64,000 nucleotides of DNA from Haliea sp. (GTDB taxonomy: Bacteria > Pseudomonadota > Gammaproteobacteria > Pseudomonadales > Halieaceae): contig JADJAL010000038.1 in assembly GCA_016704305.1 (NCBI GenBank), forward strand, positions 1 through 64,000. The letters are read 5' to 3'. The notes below the pieces were generated by a model that was given only the letters and a program-made list of their open reading frames with translations, was not told where the DNA came from and ran no database searches. Positions 1 to 10,203 of this stretch are shown here, piece after piece (position 1 is the first letter of the stretch; every line of letters starts with the position of its first letter). Both the position numbers and the translations under genes were made by a program.

Positions 1-2815
1 TCAAGAACCTCAACCGCGATGGCTGGAAAACCAAAACCATCGATATTACGTTTGAGAAATCGACCGGCCCCGAAGGCATGCTGGCCGCGCTTGATCGCGT
101 GTGCAACGAAGCCTCGCAGGCCATTGTGGACGGCTATTCCTTCATCATCCTCTCGGACAGGAACATCAGCGCCGGGCGCATGGCCATCAGCGCGCTGATC
201 GCCTGCGGCGCGGTGCACCACCACCTGGTGGCGCGCCAGGAACGCACCCGCATCGGCATCATCCTGGAGACCGGTGAAGCGCGCGAAGTGCATCACCACT
301 GCCTGCTGGTCGGCTACGGCGCGGACGCGATCAACCCCTACCTCGCCTTCGAATCGGTGTGGCAGGCGCTGCAGGATGGCCTGCTGGACAAGAAATATTT
401 CCCCAACAGCACCTCCATCGTCGCCGCCTACAAGAAAGGCGTCGCCAAGAGCATGCTGAAGGTGATGGCGAAAATGGGCATCTCGACGCTGCAGTCGTAC
501 AAGGGCGCGCAGATATTCGAGGCCGTGGGCCTTGCCGATGAGATCATCGAGCGCTGCTTCGTCGGCACCACCAGCCGCGTGCAGGGCGTCGATTTCGCCA
601 TCATGTTTGAAGAGATGAAACAGCGCCACGAAATCGGCTACCCGGTGCGCGACCAGCACCAGGTTGCGGTGCTGCCGAACCCGGGCGATTTCCACTGGCG
701 CCGTGGTGGCGACGGCCATATGTGGACCCGGAGACGATCTCCAACCTGCAGATCGCCACGCGCACCAACAGCACGGACGCGTACTGGAAATTCGCCAACC
801 ATGCGAATACCGAATCCACGCGGCGCGCAACGCTGCGCGGGCTGATGGACTTCAATGAAGTCAACGAGCCCTGCGATATCTCCGAGGTGCAACCGGCGTC
901 CGAGATCGTGAAGATCTTCTGTACCGGCGCGATGAGCTACGGCTCCATTTCCGCGGAAAGCCATGAAACGCTGGCCATCGCGATGAACCGTATCGGCGGC
1001 AAATCCAACACCGGCGAGGGCGGCGAAGATCCGCTGCGCTTCGAACCGCTGCCCAATGGCGACTCCAAGCGCTCCGCGATCAAGCAGGTTGCATCGGGCC
1101 GCTTCGGCGTCACCATCTGGTACCTGGCAAACGCCGATGAGCTGCAAATCAAGATCGTGCAGGGCGCGAAGCCCGGCGAGGGCGGCGAACTGCCCGGCGG
1201 CAAGGTCGACAAGACGATTGCCGCCATCCGCTACTCCACGCCCGGCGTCGGCCTGATCAGCCCACCGCCGCACCACGATATTTATTCCATCGAGGATATC
1301 GCGCAGCTGATCCACGACCTCAAGAACTCCAACCCCAGCGCGCGGATCAGCGTCAAACTCGGTTCCGAGATTGGCGTCGGTACGATCGCGGCAGGCGTGA
1401 CCAAGGCGAAAGCCGATCACCTGGTGATCGCCGGGCATGACGGCGGCACCGGCGCATCGCCGCTGACCTCGATCAAGCACGCCGGCCTGCCCTGGGAACT
1501 GGGCATTGCCGAGACGCACCAGACGCTGGTGAAGAACAACCTGCGCTCGCGCGTGGTGTTGCAGACTGACGGGCAGATCAAGACCGGGCGCGACGTGGCG
1601 ATGGCGCTGCTGCTGGGCGCGGAAGAAATCGGCTTCGCCACCGCACCGCTGGTGACGCTGGGCTGCATCATGATGCGCAAGTGCCACCTGAACACCTGCC
1701 CTGTCGGCATCGCGACGCAGGACCCGGAACTGCGCAAGAAGTTCTCCGGCAGCCCCGAGTACGTCGTGAACTATTTCTTCATGGTGGCCGAGGAACTGCG
1801 CCTGATCATGGCGAAGCTCGGCATTCGCACCATCAAGGAAATGGTCGGACGCGTCGACCTGCTGAAAACGCGTGACGCGATCAACCACTGGAAGGCGCGC
1901 GGCCTCGACTTCAGCAACATCCTGATGCCCGCTGAAATCGTGTACGAGGACACGCAGGTCTACCAGACGATCAAGCAGGATCACGGGCTCGACAAGGCGC
2001 TGGACAATTACCTGATCGCACAGTCGCAGCCGGCGCTGCTGCGTGGCGAGAAAGTCCGCATCGAGCACGACATCATCAACATCAATCGCGTTGTTGGCAC
2101 GATGCTGTCGCACGAAGTGGCGAAAGCCACGCACGGCAAGCTGCTGCCGGATGACACGATCCACGTCAAACTTACGGGTTCCGCCGGGCAGAGCCTCGGC
2201 GCATGGCTGGCCAGGGGCATCACCCTGGAAGTGGAAGGCGACTGCAACGACTTCGTCGGCAAAGGGCTGTCGGGGGGCAAGATCATTGTCTATCCGCCGA
2301 AGTCCAGCAGCTTCAAGTCAGAGGAAAACGTGCTCATCGGCAACGTGGTGATGTACGGCGCGACCTCCGGTGAATCCTATTTCCGCGGCATCGCGGCGGA
2401 GCGCTTCTGCGTGCGCAACAGCGGCGCCAATGCCGTCGTGGAGGGCGTGGGCGACCACGGCTGTGAATACATGACCGGCGGGCGCGTCGTGATCCTCGGC
2501 AACACCGGCCGCAATTTCGGCGCCGGCATGAGCGGCGGTATCGCCTATGTCTGGGACCAGGGCGGCAACTTCGCGCGCATGTGCAACACCGAAACCTTCG
2601 AGCTGGAAACCGTCGAAGTGACGGCGGACATCGACGAGTTGCGCACGCTGATCGAGAAGCACCAGAAATACACGGGCTCCAAGGTTGCCGAGCACATTCT
2701 GGCAAACTGGAAAACTGAACTCGCCCGTTTTGTAAAAGTCATGCCGACGGACTACAAGCGGGTGCTTAACGAAATGTCAGCGGCAAAAGTAGCAACCGCA
2801 GCAGTCGGTTCGTAG
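1..2815 (+). CDS. gltB: Glutamate synthase (NADPH) large subunit, 5'-truncated, frame interrupted
   Basis: Cytoplasmic GOGAT large subunit, which makes glutamate from glutamine and 2-oxoglutarate with GltD. The frame is open from base 3, so the amidotransferase end lies outside the window. What is present is the central domain, the FMN/2-oxoglutarate domain, the 3Fe-4S cysteine cluster (KCHLNTCPVG, near bases 1679-1708) and the C-terminal beta-helix with its GG repeats. The frame changes at about base 725: HMW in the first frame runs straight into DPETISNLQ in the second, and one extra G in the GG at 724-725 restores a continuous protein. A sequencing deletion is likely because gltD follows intact. 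The stop is 14 bases before gltD, so the two form a gltBD operon. Confidence 0.95.
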
Positions 2816-2829
2816 GAAGATTATTCATT

Positions 2830-4269
2830 ATGGGAAAACCAACCGGATTCAAAGAGTACGAGCGCAAGACCGAGCCCTACCGCGATCCCGTGGTGCGCAT
2901 CGTCGATTTCAATGAAATTTACACCGCGCACGACGAAACGCACCTGAAGACACAGGGCGCGCGCTGCATGGATTGCGGCGTGCCGTTCTGCCAGTCCGGC
3001 AACGGCTGCCCCGTCAACAACCTCATCCCCGAGTGGAATGACCTGGTGTACAACGGCCGCTGGCGCGATGCGCTGGACCGCCTGCACAGCACCAACAACT
3101 TCCCGGAATTCACAGGCCGCGTCTGTCCCGCGCCCTGCGAAGGCGCCTGCGTGCTGGGCATTACCAGCCCGGCCGTCACCATCAAGAATATCGAAGCGGC
3201 GATCATCGACCGCGGCTTTGACGAGGGTTGGGTAACGCCCAAGCCGACGGCCGACAGCACCGGCAAGAAGATCGCCGTGATCGGCTCCGGCCCGTGTGGA
3301 CTCGCCGCCGCCGAGCAGTTGAACACCGCCGGACACAAGGTCACCGTCTATGAGCGCGCGGACCGCTTGGGCGGGCTGCTGATGTACGGCATCCCGAACA
3401 TGAAACTGGACAAGCACATCGTCGAGCGTCGCATACAACTGATGCGCGACGCGGGCGTTGAGTTCATCGTCAATGCCGACGTTGGCAAGGACATCGACCC
3501 GGCCAAGCTGGTCGCCGACAACGATGCCGTACTGCTGGCGACCGGCGCCACGCTGGCGCGCGATCTGCCGATTCCCGGCCGCGATGCCAAAGGCATCCAC
3601 CTGGCGATGGAGTTCCTGACTGCCAACACCAAGAGCCTGCTGGATTCCGGCCTGGAAGACGGCGCGTATATCTCGGCCAAAGACAAAACCGTTATCGTGA
3701 TTGGCGGTGGCGATACCGGGGCCGACTGCATCGGCACCTCATTGCGCCACGGCTGTAAATCGCTGGTGAACTTTGAGCTGTTGCCCAAGCCCCCCGCCGA
3801 GCGCGCCGCCAATAACCCCTGGCCGCTGTGGCCGCGCATCTACCGCGTCGATTACGCGCACGCGGAAGCGGCTGCGCAATACGGCGATGACCCGCGCGTG
3901 TACTCCATCATGAGCAAGGAATTCCTGAAGGATGCAGACGGCAACCTGACCGGCGTCGTCACCGTCAACGTCGACGAAAACATCAAGGAAATCCCAGGTA
4001 GCGAAAAGACCTGGGAAGCGGACCTGATACTGCTGTCCATGGGCTTCCTGCAACCCGAGCACTACATCAACAAAGCGCTGGGGATGGACATCGACGAACG
4101 CGGCAACTTCCGCGCGACCAAGCAGGACTATCGCACCAGCGTACCGAAAGTCTATGCCGCCGCCGACTGTCGCCGGGGCCAGGACCTGGTGGTGCGGGCG
4201 ATCAACGAAGGCCGCGAAGCGGCGCGTGAAATCGACCGCGACCTGATGGGCAATACCGAACTGCCGTAG
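2830..4269 (+). CDS. gltD: Glutamate synthase small subunit
   Basis: NADPH-oxidising small subunit of GOGAT (479 aa, normal for the family). N-terminal cysteines 46, 49, 54 and 60 (CMDCGVPFC then GCP) and 99, 103 and 107 (CPAPCEGAC) are the two 4Fe-4S sites. GSGPCGLAAAE at 152-162 binds FAD, and VIGGGDTGADC at about 290-300 is the NADPH fold. The ATG follows an AGGAAGA ribosome site at 2814-2820 and lies 14 bases after the gltB stop, so the two are co-transcribed. The product passes electrons to the large subunit in the cytoplasm. A short hairpin, GCCGTA/TACGGC, overlaps the stop codon but has no T tract. Confidence 0.96.
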   Translation: MGKPTGFKEYERKTEPYRDPVVRIVDFNEIYTAHDETHLKTQGARCMDCGVPFCQSGNGCPVNNLIPEWNDLVYNGRWRDALDRLHSTNNFPEFTGRVCPAPCEGACVLGITSPAVTIKNIEAAIIDRGFDEGWVTPKPTADSTGKKIAVIGSGPCGLAAAEQLNTAGHKVTVYERADRLGGLLMYGIPNMKLDKHIVERRIQLMRDAGVEFIVNADVGKDIDPAKLVADNDAVLLATGATLARDLPIPGRDAKGIHLAMEFLTANTKSLLDSGLEDGAYISAKDKTVIVIGGGDTGADCIGTSLRHGCKSLVNFELLPKPPAERAANNPWPLWPRIYRVDYAHAEAAAQYGDDPRVYSIMSKEFLKDADGNLTGVVTVNVDENIKEIPGSEKTWEADLILLSMGFLQPEHYINKALGMDIDERGNFRATKQDYRTSVPKVYAAADCRRGQDLVVRAINEGREAAREIDRDLMGNTELP

Positions 4270-4417
4270 GTCGTTACGGCCAGCGAACCCCAACGTCGCA
4301 CCGCAACGCTCGGCACCACGACCGGGGAGAAATCCCGGCCAACGGGCAATCCAACTATCGACCGACAAGGCCTGATCGTGTCTACTGCGGTGAACGTGAA
4401 CCCGGAGTAGACACAGC

Positions 4418-5599
4418 ATGCCTGAGCCGCAAGTCCCCACGGTCGCCCTACAACTCGATGCGGTGCTCTGCGCGGCGCGCGCCAGGGCAACGCAGACGGA
4501 TTTTGGCGACGACAGTTTTATCCCGCCCTTGGAAGTGCTGTTGCAATCGCTGGACGAAGAAGCGGCGCTGAACGCTGTCGGTCGCTTCGGGCAATTCACG
4601 CGCATCGTGGAGCTGCTGGTAAACCGCTTGCACGTCGAGCACTGGATCGAGCGGCACCCGGACATTCTCGATGAGCACATCGCGCCACCGGTCGTCATCG
4701 TCGGCCTGATGCGCACCGGCACCACCCTGCTACACCGATTGATGGCCTGCGATACGCGCTTTTATGCGCCGCTGTGGTACGAGACGCGCTACCCGGCGCC
4801 GCTACCCGGTTACGACTTCCAGAGCGAGGATGCGCGCATTCCACTCGCACAGGAAGAGGTGCGCCAGATGCTGGCGGCCAGCCCCGACCTTGCGTCCATC
4901 CATCCACTTGAGGCCTGCGCAGCCGACGAAGAACTCATGCTGCTGGAGCACAGTTTCTACAGCACGGTGCCGGAATCCTTCGCCCACCTGCCCACCTACG
5001 CGCGCTGGCTGGAGCGGCATGACAACACGCCGGGCTACCAGTATTTGCGCCGCCTGCTGCAGCTCCTGCAGTGGCAGAAAAAACGCCGCGGCCTGCACGC
5101 CGAACGCTGGCTGCTCAAAACGCCGCACCACCTGCACCACCTGGACATCCTGCTGCGCGAGTTCCCCGGCGCCACCGTGATCCAGACCCACCGCGACCCG
5201 CTGCAAACCATCCCCTCGCTATGCAGCATGAACCATGCCCTGACCGCGATGGGCAGCGATGCCGTCGATGCGCACCAACTCGGGCAACACTGGTGCGACA
5301 AGTTCGCGGGCAGCCTGCAACGCGCGTTGGCTGTGAGGGCACAACATGCCGAGCAATTCATCGACGTGCACTACACCGATACTGCATCGGACCCTGTCGG
5401 TACCGTCCAGCGCATCTACCGGCAGCTTGGGTTGGCGCTGGATGACGGTACCCGCGCGGTGATGATGGAGTGGCTGGAAGCGAATCGGCGCGAGGATCGC
5501 GATCCGCACCACTACACGCTGGAACAGTTTGGGTTTACTCGCGAGGGTTTGGAACGACAGTTTGCCGAGTACCGTCGTACTTTTTTGCTCTCGGCGTAA
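4418..5599 (+). CDS. Sulfotransferase family protein
   Basis: 393 aa. GLMRTGTTLLHRLM at residues 96-109 is the 5'-phosphosulfate loop of PAPS-dependent sulfotransferases, and TVIQTHRDPLQTIPS in the middle is the 3'-phosphate site. The protein should move sulfate from PAPS to a hydroxyl on a small molecule; the acceptor cannot be read from sequence. No signal peptide is seen, so it is probably cytoplasmic. This bacterial sulfotransferase type is often found near short-chain dehydrogenases, DUF1214 proteins and P450s in lipid or steroid degraders, and all three occur within the next 9 kb. It is separated from gltD by 148 bases and followed by an unusual paired-hairpin region. Confidence 0.85.
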   Translation: MPEPQVPTVALQLDAVLCAARARATQTDFGDDSFIPPLEVLLQSLDEEAALNAVGRFGQFTRIVELLVNRLHVEHWIERHPDILDEHIAPPVVIVGLMRTGTTLLHRLMACDTRFYAPLWYETRYPAPLPGYDFQSEDARIPLAQEEVRQMLAASPDLASIHPLEACAADEELMLLEHSFYSTVPESFAHLPTYARWLERHDNTPGYQYLRRLLQLLQWQKKRRGLHAERWLLKTPHHLHHLDILLREFPGATVIQTHRDPLQTIPSLCSMNHALTAMGSDAVDAHQLGQHWCDKFAGSLQRALAVRAQHAEQFIDVHYTDTASDPVGTVQRIYRQLGLALDDGTRAVMMEWLEANRREDRDPHHYTLEQFGFTREGLERQFAEYRRTFLLSA

Positions 5600-5682
5600 T
5601 CTATTAATCGACGGTACGGAACTGTGCTGGTACTCGTCCTTGCTGACGACACTACAGTCGTGTTCGTGCTCATCGACGGCTC

Positions 5683-5747
5683 CGGTCGGGGCAGCCATTT
5701 TCATCTGCTTCCCCGATACTCGCATATGAAAATGGCTGCCCCAACCG
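5683..5747. repeat. Inverted repeat (hairpin 1), loop complementary to hairpin 2
   Basis: Arms 5683-5704 and 5726-5747 pair over 22 bases with one C/A mismatch; the loop is 5705-5725. The loop contains 17 bases (5707-5723) that are the exact reverse complement of bases 5835-5851 in the loop of the next hairpin. The stems of the two hairpins are unrelated. It could be a dispersed palindromic element of the REP/BIME type or a structured transcript end for the sulfotransferase gene. No other copy was noticed in the window. Confidence 0.7.
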
Positions 5748-5804
5748 AAGCCTCGCTCCGTGCGCCGTCCGAGCGACCGTTATCTGCGAGCTTGCACGGA
5801 AAGA

Positions 5805-5881
5805 GGGCTCGGTTGTCGGGTGCGCAATTCTCTCGCGAGTATCGGGGAAGCGAGTGAATTGCGCACCCGACAGCCGAGCCC
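5805..5881. repeat. Inverted repeat (hairpin 2), loop complementary to hairpin 1
   Basis: Arms 5805-5829 and 5857-5881 pair over 25 bases with a single G-T wobble; the loop is 5830-5856. The loop carries GCGAGTATCGGGGAAGC (5835-5851), the exact reverse complement of the loop core of the hairpin at 5683-5747. In RNA the two loops could form a 17-base kissing or pseudoknot contact. In DNA the loop cores form a widely spaced inverted repeat. Confidence 0.7.
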
Positions 5882-6067
5882 GGCGACCGAACCCGGTACA
5901 CCAAACCGGCATCAACCCGGTATCGACACGTGTACCAGCAAGGCCAAGTGCCCGCCCACACTGTCAATTGCCCAATACGTCCTTTAGTATTTTTCCGCGA
6001 ACCCAATACTCCGTAAGCATTTTCTAATAACACACATCCGGCACACGCCGGGACAGGGAGTTGCGCA

Positions 6068-7326
6068 GTGCCACACCGTGAGAATCCGATTGATACCGCA
6101 GAACAACGCGAGCATGAACTGCTGGCGCTGTCGTACTACCAACATCCCGAGATACAAGCGGCCAGGGAGGAAATACGCGCGTATTGGCTGGACCTGGCCA
6201 AACCCAGCGCCGTGATGCAGAGCTGCTTTGAATCCAGTTTTGACGAGGTCATGTTCGGCGCGGTGGGGTGGGCGCTGAACCAGGACCCGCTGTATCCCAA
6301 GGTGGTGACGATCACCCGCCTGCCCCACAATCTCGGCAGACACAGCATCCCGGGCAGCCGCTGGGGCATCGACAATCCTGACAGCGTCTATCGCGTGATC
6401 CCGATCAGCGGGGAGGAGTCCTACGTGATTCGCGGCCGCGTTGCGCAGCGGCGGCTGGTGGAAAATTACTTCACGCTGTGGAGCCCGGTGATGCAAACGG
6501 TGGGGCTGTTGTCGGGACACGATCTGCGTGTGGATGAGGACGGCTATTTTGAGATCACGGTGGACAGCTCACCCGCCGATGGTCGCGCTAACCACATTCA
6601 AAGCGGCCCCGAGGCGCACGAGTTTTATATCCGCGACGTCATTGCCGACTGGGCCGCGGACCGCGCCAACGAGCTTTCCATCGAGCGCCTCGGCGGCACG
6701 CCACCGCGCCCGCCGTTCAGCGAGCAGGAAAACCTGGAGCGCATCAAAGCCTACATGCACAAGTGGGCGACCAATACCACGCGCTGGAACCGGCAGGCAC
6801 TGGACAGGCCGGTGAACGCATTCGATTTTGTGATCGACCGCGGAGCGACGGCGCGCTGCGCGGGCAGATCTACATCATGGGGCACTTCGCGCTGCCGGAT
6901 TCGGACAGCGCGCTGATCCTCAATGTCGACATGGGCGGCGCGAACTACTTTATCGCACCGATCACCAACATCTGGGGCACTTCCAATGAGATCGTCCACC
7001 GCAACGGCAGCCTGAACAAACAGCAGGCCCTCGCCAACGATGACGGCACGTATACGTTCGTGCTGGCGCTGCGCGACCCGGGCGTCCACAACTGGCTGGA
7101 CCCGACCGACATGCCCGAGGGCATCCTCACGCTGCGCTGGGCGGAGTTCGAGGGCGGCGCGCCGGGCGCGACGTTCGGCGTCAAATCGCAATTGGCCACG
7201 CTGGCAAACCTGCACCAGTCACTGCCGAAAGATTGTCGAACTATCTCAGCGCATGAGCGCGAACAACAATTAGCCGCCCGTGCCAGCAGTTATGCCTGGC
7301 GCATCGCGCAGGAGAGCGATGCATGA
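6068..7326 (+). CDS. DUF1214-like protein, frame interrupted
   Basis: Starts at GTG 6068 with AGGGAG just upstream. About 419 aa after repair. The N-terminal half has YRVIPISGEESYVIRG and a segment near ADGRANHIQSG; the C-terminal half has GQIYIMGHF, WGTSNEIVHRNGSLN and LRDPGVHNWLDP. These match the recurrent motifs I know from DUF1214 proteins, whose biochemical role is unclear. The frame changes between 6838 and 6842 (DFVID in one frame, RSDGALRGQIY in the next), and one added base restores it. The TGA stop overlaps the ATG of the downstream SDR (ATGA at 7323-7326), so the two are translationally coupled and probably act on the same compound. No export signal. Confidence 0.75.
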
Positions 7327-8210
7327 GCACGGCCACTTCCACGAGCACGCACACACCCACTACGACGCCCTCAATCACCGACACCGTGTGGCTGATCACC
7401 GGCTGCTCCACCGGCTTCGGGCGGGAGATCGCCCTGTGCGCGCTTGAGCAGGGCGCGCGCGTTGCCGTGACGGCGCGACGCGTGGAAGCGGTAGCCGATA
7501 TCTGCGCGCGCTATCCACAGCGCGCACTGGCGATCACGCTGGATATCACCGACGCGGCGCAGCGCGAACACGCGTTTCAATCAACACTCAAGCACTTCGG
7601 CCAACTGGACATCCTGGTCAACAATGCGGGCTACGGCTACGTCGCCGCGATTGAGGAAGGCGACGAGGACGCATTTCGTGCGATGTTTGAAACCAACTTT
7701 TTCGCCACGCTGGCGATGACGCGGCTGGTGCTGCCGCATTTTCGCGCGCGCCGCCGGGGACGCATCATCAACAATTCCTCGCAGGCCGGCCTGATGGCGA
7801 ATCCGGGCACGGGATTTTACAGCGCCTCGAAACACGCGCTCGAAGGCGTGATGGAAGCATTGGGCAAGGAAGTCGCGCCGCTCGGCATCCAGGTCGTGTC
7901 GATACAACCCGGTGCGTTTCGCACGGACTGGTCGGGCCGTTCGATGCAGCGCAGTGGGGAGCGCATCGCCGACTACGCCGAGTCCGTGGGCAGCCGCCTC
8001 GATATGATCGCGGCCATCGACGGCCAGCAGCCGGGCGACCCGGTGCGCGCGGCGCAGGTCTTCGTTGACCTCGCCACCATGGACGACCCGCCGGCGCAGC
8101 TGGTGTTGGGGACCGGCCTGTTGCACACCTATCGGGAACGACTCACGCAGATCCAGGCGCGCTTGCAGGCTTGGGAAGCGGTGTCGACGTCCGCCGAGTA
8201 TCCGCAGTGA
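7323..8210 (+). CDS. SDR family NAD(P)-dependent oxidoreductase
   Basis: 295 aa classical short-chain dehydrogenase. The cofactor loop TGCSTGFG lies near residue 27, then NNAGYG, the catalytic serine in NNSSQAG and the YSASK active-site pair; the PGAFRTDW segment after it is the usual nicotinamide-side motif. It should oxidise an alcohol or reduce a ketone in the cytoplasm. The start codon overlaps the stop of the DUF1214 gene by four bases. The gene ends three bases from the stop of the convergent amidohydrolase. The first 18 residues are threonine/serine rich and probably disordered. Confidence 0.92.
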   Translation: MSTATSTSTHTPTTTPSITDTVWLITGCSTGFGREIALCALEQGARVAVTARRVEAVADICARYPQRALAITLDITDAAQREHAFQSTLKHFGQLDILVNNAGYGYVAAIEEGDEDAFRAMFETNFFATLAMTRLVLPHFRARRRGRIINNSSQAGLMANPGTGFYSASKHALEGVMEALGKEVAPLGIQVVSIQPGAFRTDWSGRSMQRSGERIADYAESVGSRLDMIAAIDGQQPGDPVRAAQVFVDLATMDDPPAQLVLGTGLLHTYRERLTQIQARLQAWEAVSTSAEYPQ

Positions 8211-8213
8211 CGA

Positions 8214-9932
8214 CTACAACGGCGCCGGCTGGCAACCGCGCAGCAATTTGCCGTTCAACTGCCCGGTCGACTCGCCGTGGCGAAACGCCACCTTGCCCGA
8301 GATGACCGTCGCCTCGTAGCCCACCGCCTTTTGCACCAGTCGCCTGCCGTTGGCCGGCAGGTCGTACACGATTTCCGGTTCCAGCACGGCCAGCGCGTCG
8401 TAGTCGATCACGTTGATATCGGCCTTGTAACCGGGCTTCAGCACGCCCCTGTCCAGCAGGCCCAACCTTTCGGCCGTTTCACTCGTCTGCATTTTGATCA
8501 GTTTTTGCAGCGGTATTTTCGCGCCGCGAGTCCTGTCCCGTCCCCAATGCTGGATCAGCGTGGTGGGAAAACTGGCATCGCACAACGCGCCGCAGTGCGC
8601 ACCGGCATCGCCGAGGCCAGAGAACGTGTAGGGGTGATCCAGCATCGTTTTCACATGGTCGAGGTTGCCGTGTTCGTAGTTGAACAGCGGGTGGTACAAC
8701 AGCGCGCGGCCGTCCTTTTCAAGCAGCGCGTCGTAGATCAGTTCCTGCGCTGTCACGCCCTGCGCTGTCGCCTGCTCCGCGAATGAATCGCGCGGGTCGG
8801 GTTCGTAGTTCACCGGTTCGCGCAGGCGGAACAGCTTGTGATAGCTGTACAGGATTTCATTCAACAGCGGGTGGCCCAGGTCGATCACTTTGGAATTGAG
8901 CAGTCGCTCGCGAAATTCCGCGGTGCGCATCACAGCGACCTGCTCCTGCAACGGCAGCGCGGCGATCTCGTGATACACCTCGTGCAGCAGGAACGGATTC
9001 AGACTCGCGGTCAGGCCCAGCAGCACGCCGGTTGCGCGCGGCGGCACCTGGCCGTACATTTGCACGCCCTCTGCCTGCGCCGCAGACACACCGTCGAGTA
9101 ACTGCGTCCACCATTCAGGGCGCGCGTCCTGCTGCTCCACCGTCAGCGAAATCGGCCGGCCGGACTCACGCGCCATTTTCTTGAACAGCGCGAATTCCGC
9201 ATCGAAATTGTAAAAATCGGAGATGCCCTGCAACACACCGGTACCGGTGTTGCCGACGGCGCGCGCAATGCCGAGCAGCTCGTCTTCATGCGCGGTGATG
9301 GTCGGTGTCAGCACACCTTTGGCATCCTTGTGCTTTTCCGTGCGCGATGTCGTGAACCCCAGTGCGCCGGCGCGAATGGCTTCGCTGACGATGTCCGCCA
9401 TGCGCGCGATTTCGTCGGCCGTCGCGGTGTCATGGTCGGCGCCGCGCTGGCCCATCACATAGGCGCGCACCGCGCCGTGCGGAATCTGCGTACCGACATC
9501 CAGCGCCAGCGGTTTTTTCTCCAGCGTGTCCAGGTACTCCGGGAAGGTCTCCCAGTCCCACTGTATGCCAGCGTGCAGCGCGGTGCCCGGGATATCCTCC
9601 ACGCCTTCCATCAGGCCGATCAGCCAGTCGCGCTGCTCAGCCTTGCACGGGGCGAAGCCCACGCCGCAGTTGCCGGTGACGACCGTGGTGACGCCGTGGT
9701 ACGACGAGGGCGCCAGAAGCGGATCCCAGGTCACCTGGCCGTCGAAGTGCGTGTGCACATCGACAAAGCCGGGCGTCACGATTTTGCCGCTGGCGTCGAT
9801 TTCCTCGCGGCCGGGCGCCGTGACAGCGCCCACGACGGTGATCCTGTCACCGTCGATGGCGATATCGGCCATCACCGGCTCTGTCCCGGTACCGTCGTAC
9901 ACCTTGCCACCCCTGATCACCATGTCGTGCAT
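8214..9932 (-). CDS. Amidohydrolase family protein, N-acyl-D-amino-acid deacylase-like
   Basis: 572 aa. The metal site HTHFDGQ follows TPGFVDV near residue 60, and GVTTVVTGNCGVGFAPC matches the D-aminoacylase branch of the amidohydrolase superfamily. The C-terminal part has GDAGAHCG and the usual closing beta-sandwich segment. D-aminoacylases hydrolyse N-acyl-D-amino acids using zinc, but many relatives next to SDR and P450 genes have no known substrate, so the amide target is left open. Predicted cytoplasmic. Convergent with the SDR; divergent from the MFS gene, with the shared upstream region at 9933-10203. Confidence 0.85.
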   Translation of the reverse strand: MHDMVIRGGKVYDGTGTEPVMADIAIDGDRITVVGAVTAPGREEIDASGKIVTPGFVDVHTHFDGQVTWDPLLAPSSYHGVTTVVTGNCGVGFAPCKAEQRDWLIGLMEGVEDIPGTALHAGIQWDWETFPEYLDTLEKKPLALDVGTQIPHGAVRAYVMGQRGADHDTATADEIARMADIVSEAIRAGALGFTTSRTEKHKDAKGVLTPTITAHEDELLGIARAVGNTGTGVLQGISDFYNFDAEFALFKKMARESGRPISLTVEQQDARPEWWTQLLDGVSAAQAEGVQMYGQVPPRATGVLLGLTASLNPFLLHEVYHEIAALPLQEQVAVMRTAEFRERLLNSKVIDLGHPLLNEILYSYHKLFRLREPVNYEPDPRDSFAEQATAQGVTAQELIYDALLEKDGRALLYHPLFNYEHGNLDHVKTMLDHPYTFSGLGDAGAHCGALCDASFPTTLIQHWGRDRTRGAKIPLQKLIKMQTSETAERLGLLDRGVLKPGYKADINVIDYDALAVLEPEIVYDLPANGRRLVQKAVGYEATVISGKVAFRHGESTGQLNGKLLRGCQPAPL

Positions 9933-10203
9933 GTCGCTCTCCTCTCATCCAGTGGCCTGAAGTTTTACCACTTCAAGCGCCCGGCGTATAGCGAACGTGT
10001 CGCGATCCCGCACACTCACACGACGCGTACTGCCACGCTGGCGCGCCGCCGCTTTTGACCACTCAACACTCCCGGTGATATAAGTTCCTGCGCAGTGCTG
10101 GTATCCCGCCGTGGGGAACCGGGCGGATTTCGAAGCAGGCATATGACCAGCAGCAGACCATGTGATCCCAACGAACTCGAAGGCCAGCAGGCAGGCAGCG
10201 ACC

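Larger units (their letters stand above)
5600..6067. other. Intergenic region with two large hairpins
   Basis: No convincing gene between the sulfotransferase and the DUF1214 gene; short open frames here follow the inverted repeats. The region holds two long perfect or near-perfect hairpins (5683-5747 and 5805-5881), described separately. Bases 5950-6050 are less GC-rich and probably hold the promoter of the next gene, whose ribosome site AGGGAG lies at 6054-6060. Confidence 0.6.

Noticed and set aside
638..2164. 508-codon open frame on the minus strand across gltB
   Set aside because: Antisense to conserved GltB domains; composition rich in Asp, Arg, His and Val typical of shadow frames, with no signal or motif.
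4263..4280. Terminator after gltD
   Set aside because: A 6-bp stem overlaps the stop codon but there is no T tract, and the stem is too weak to call.
5624..6033. Several 66-110-codon frames in the intergenic region after the sulfotransferase gene
   Set aside because: They are produced by the inverted repeats being read on both strands; none has a ribosome site or a recognisable sequence.
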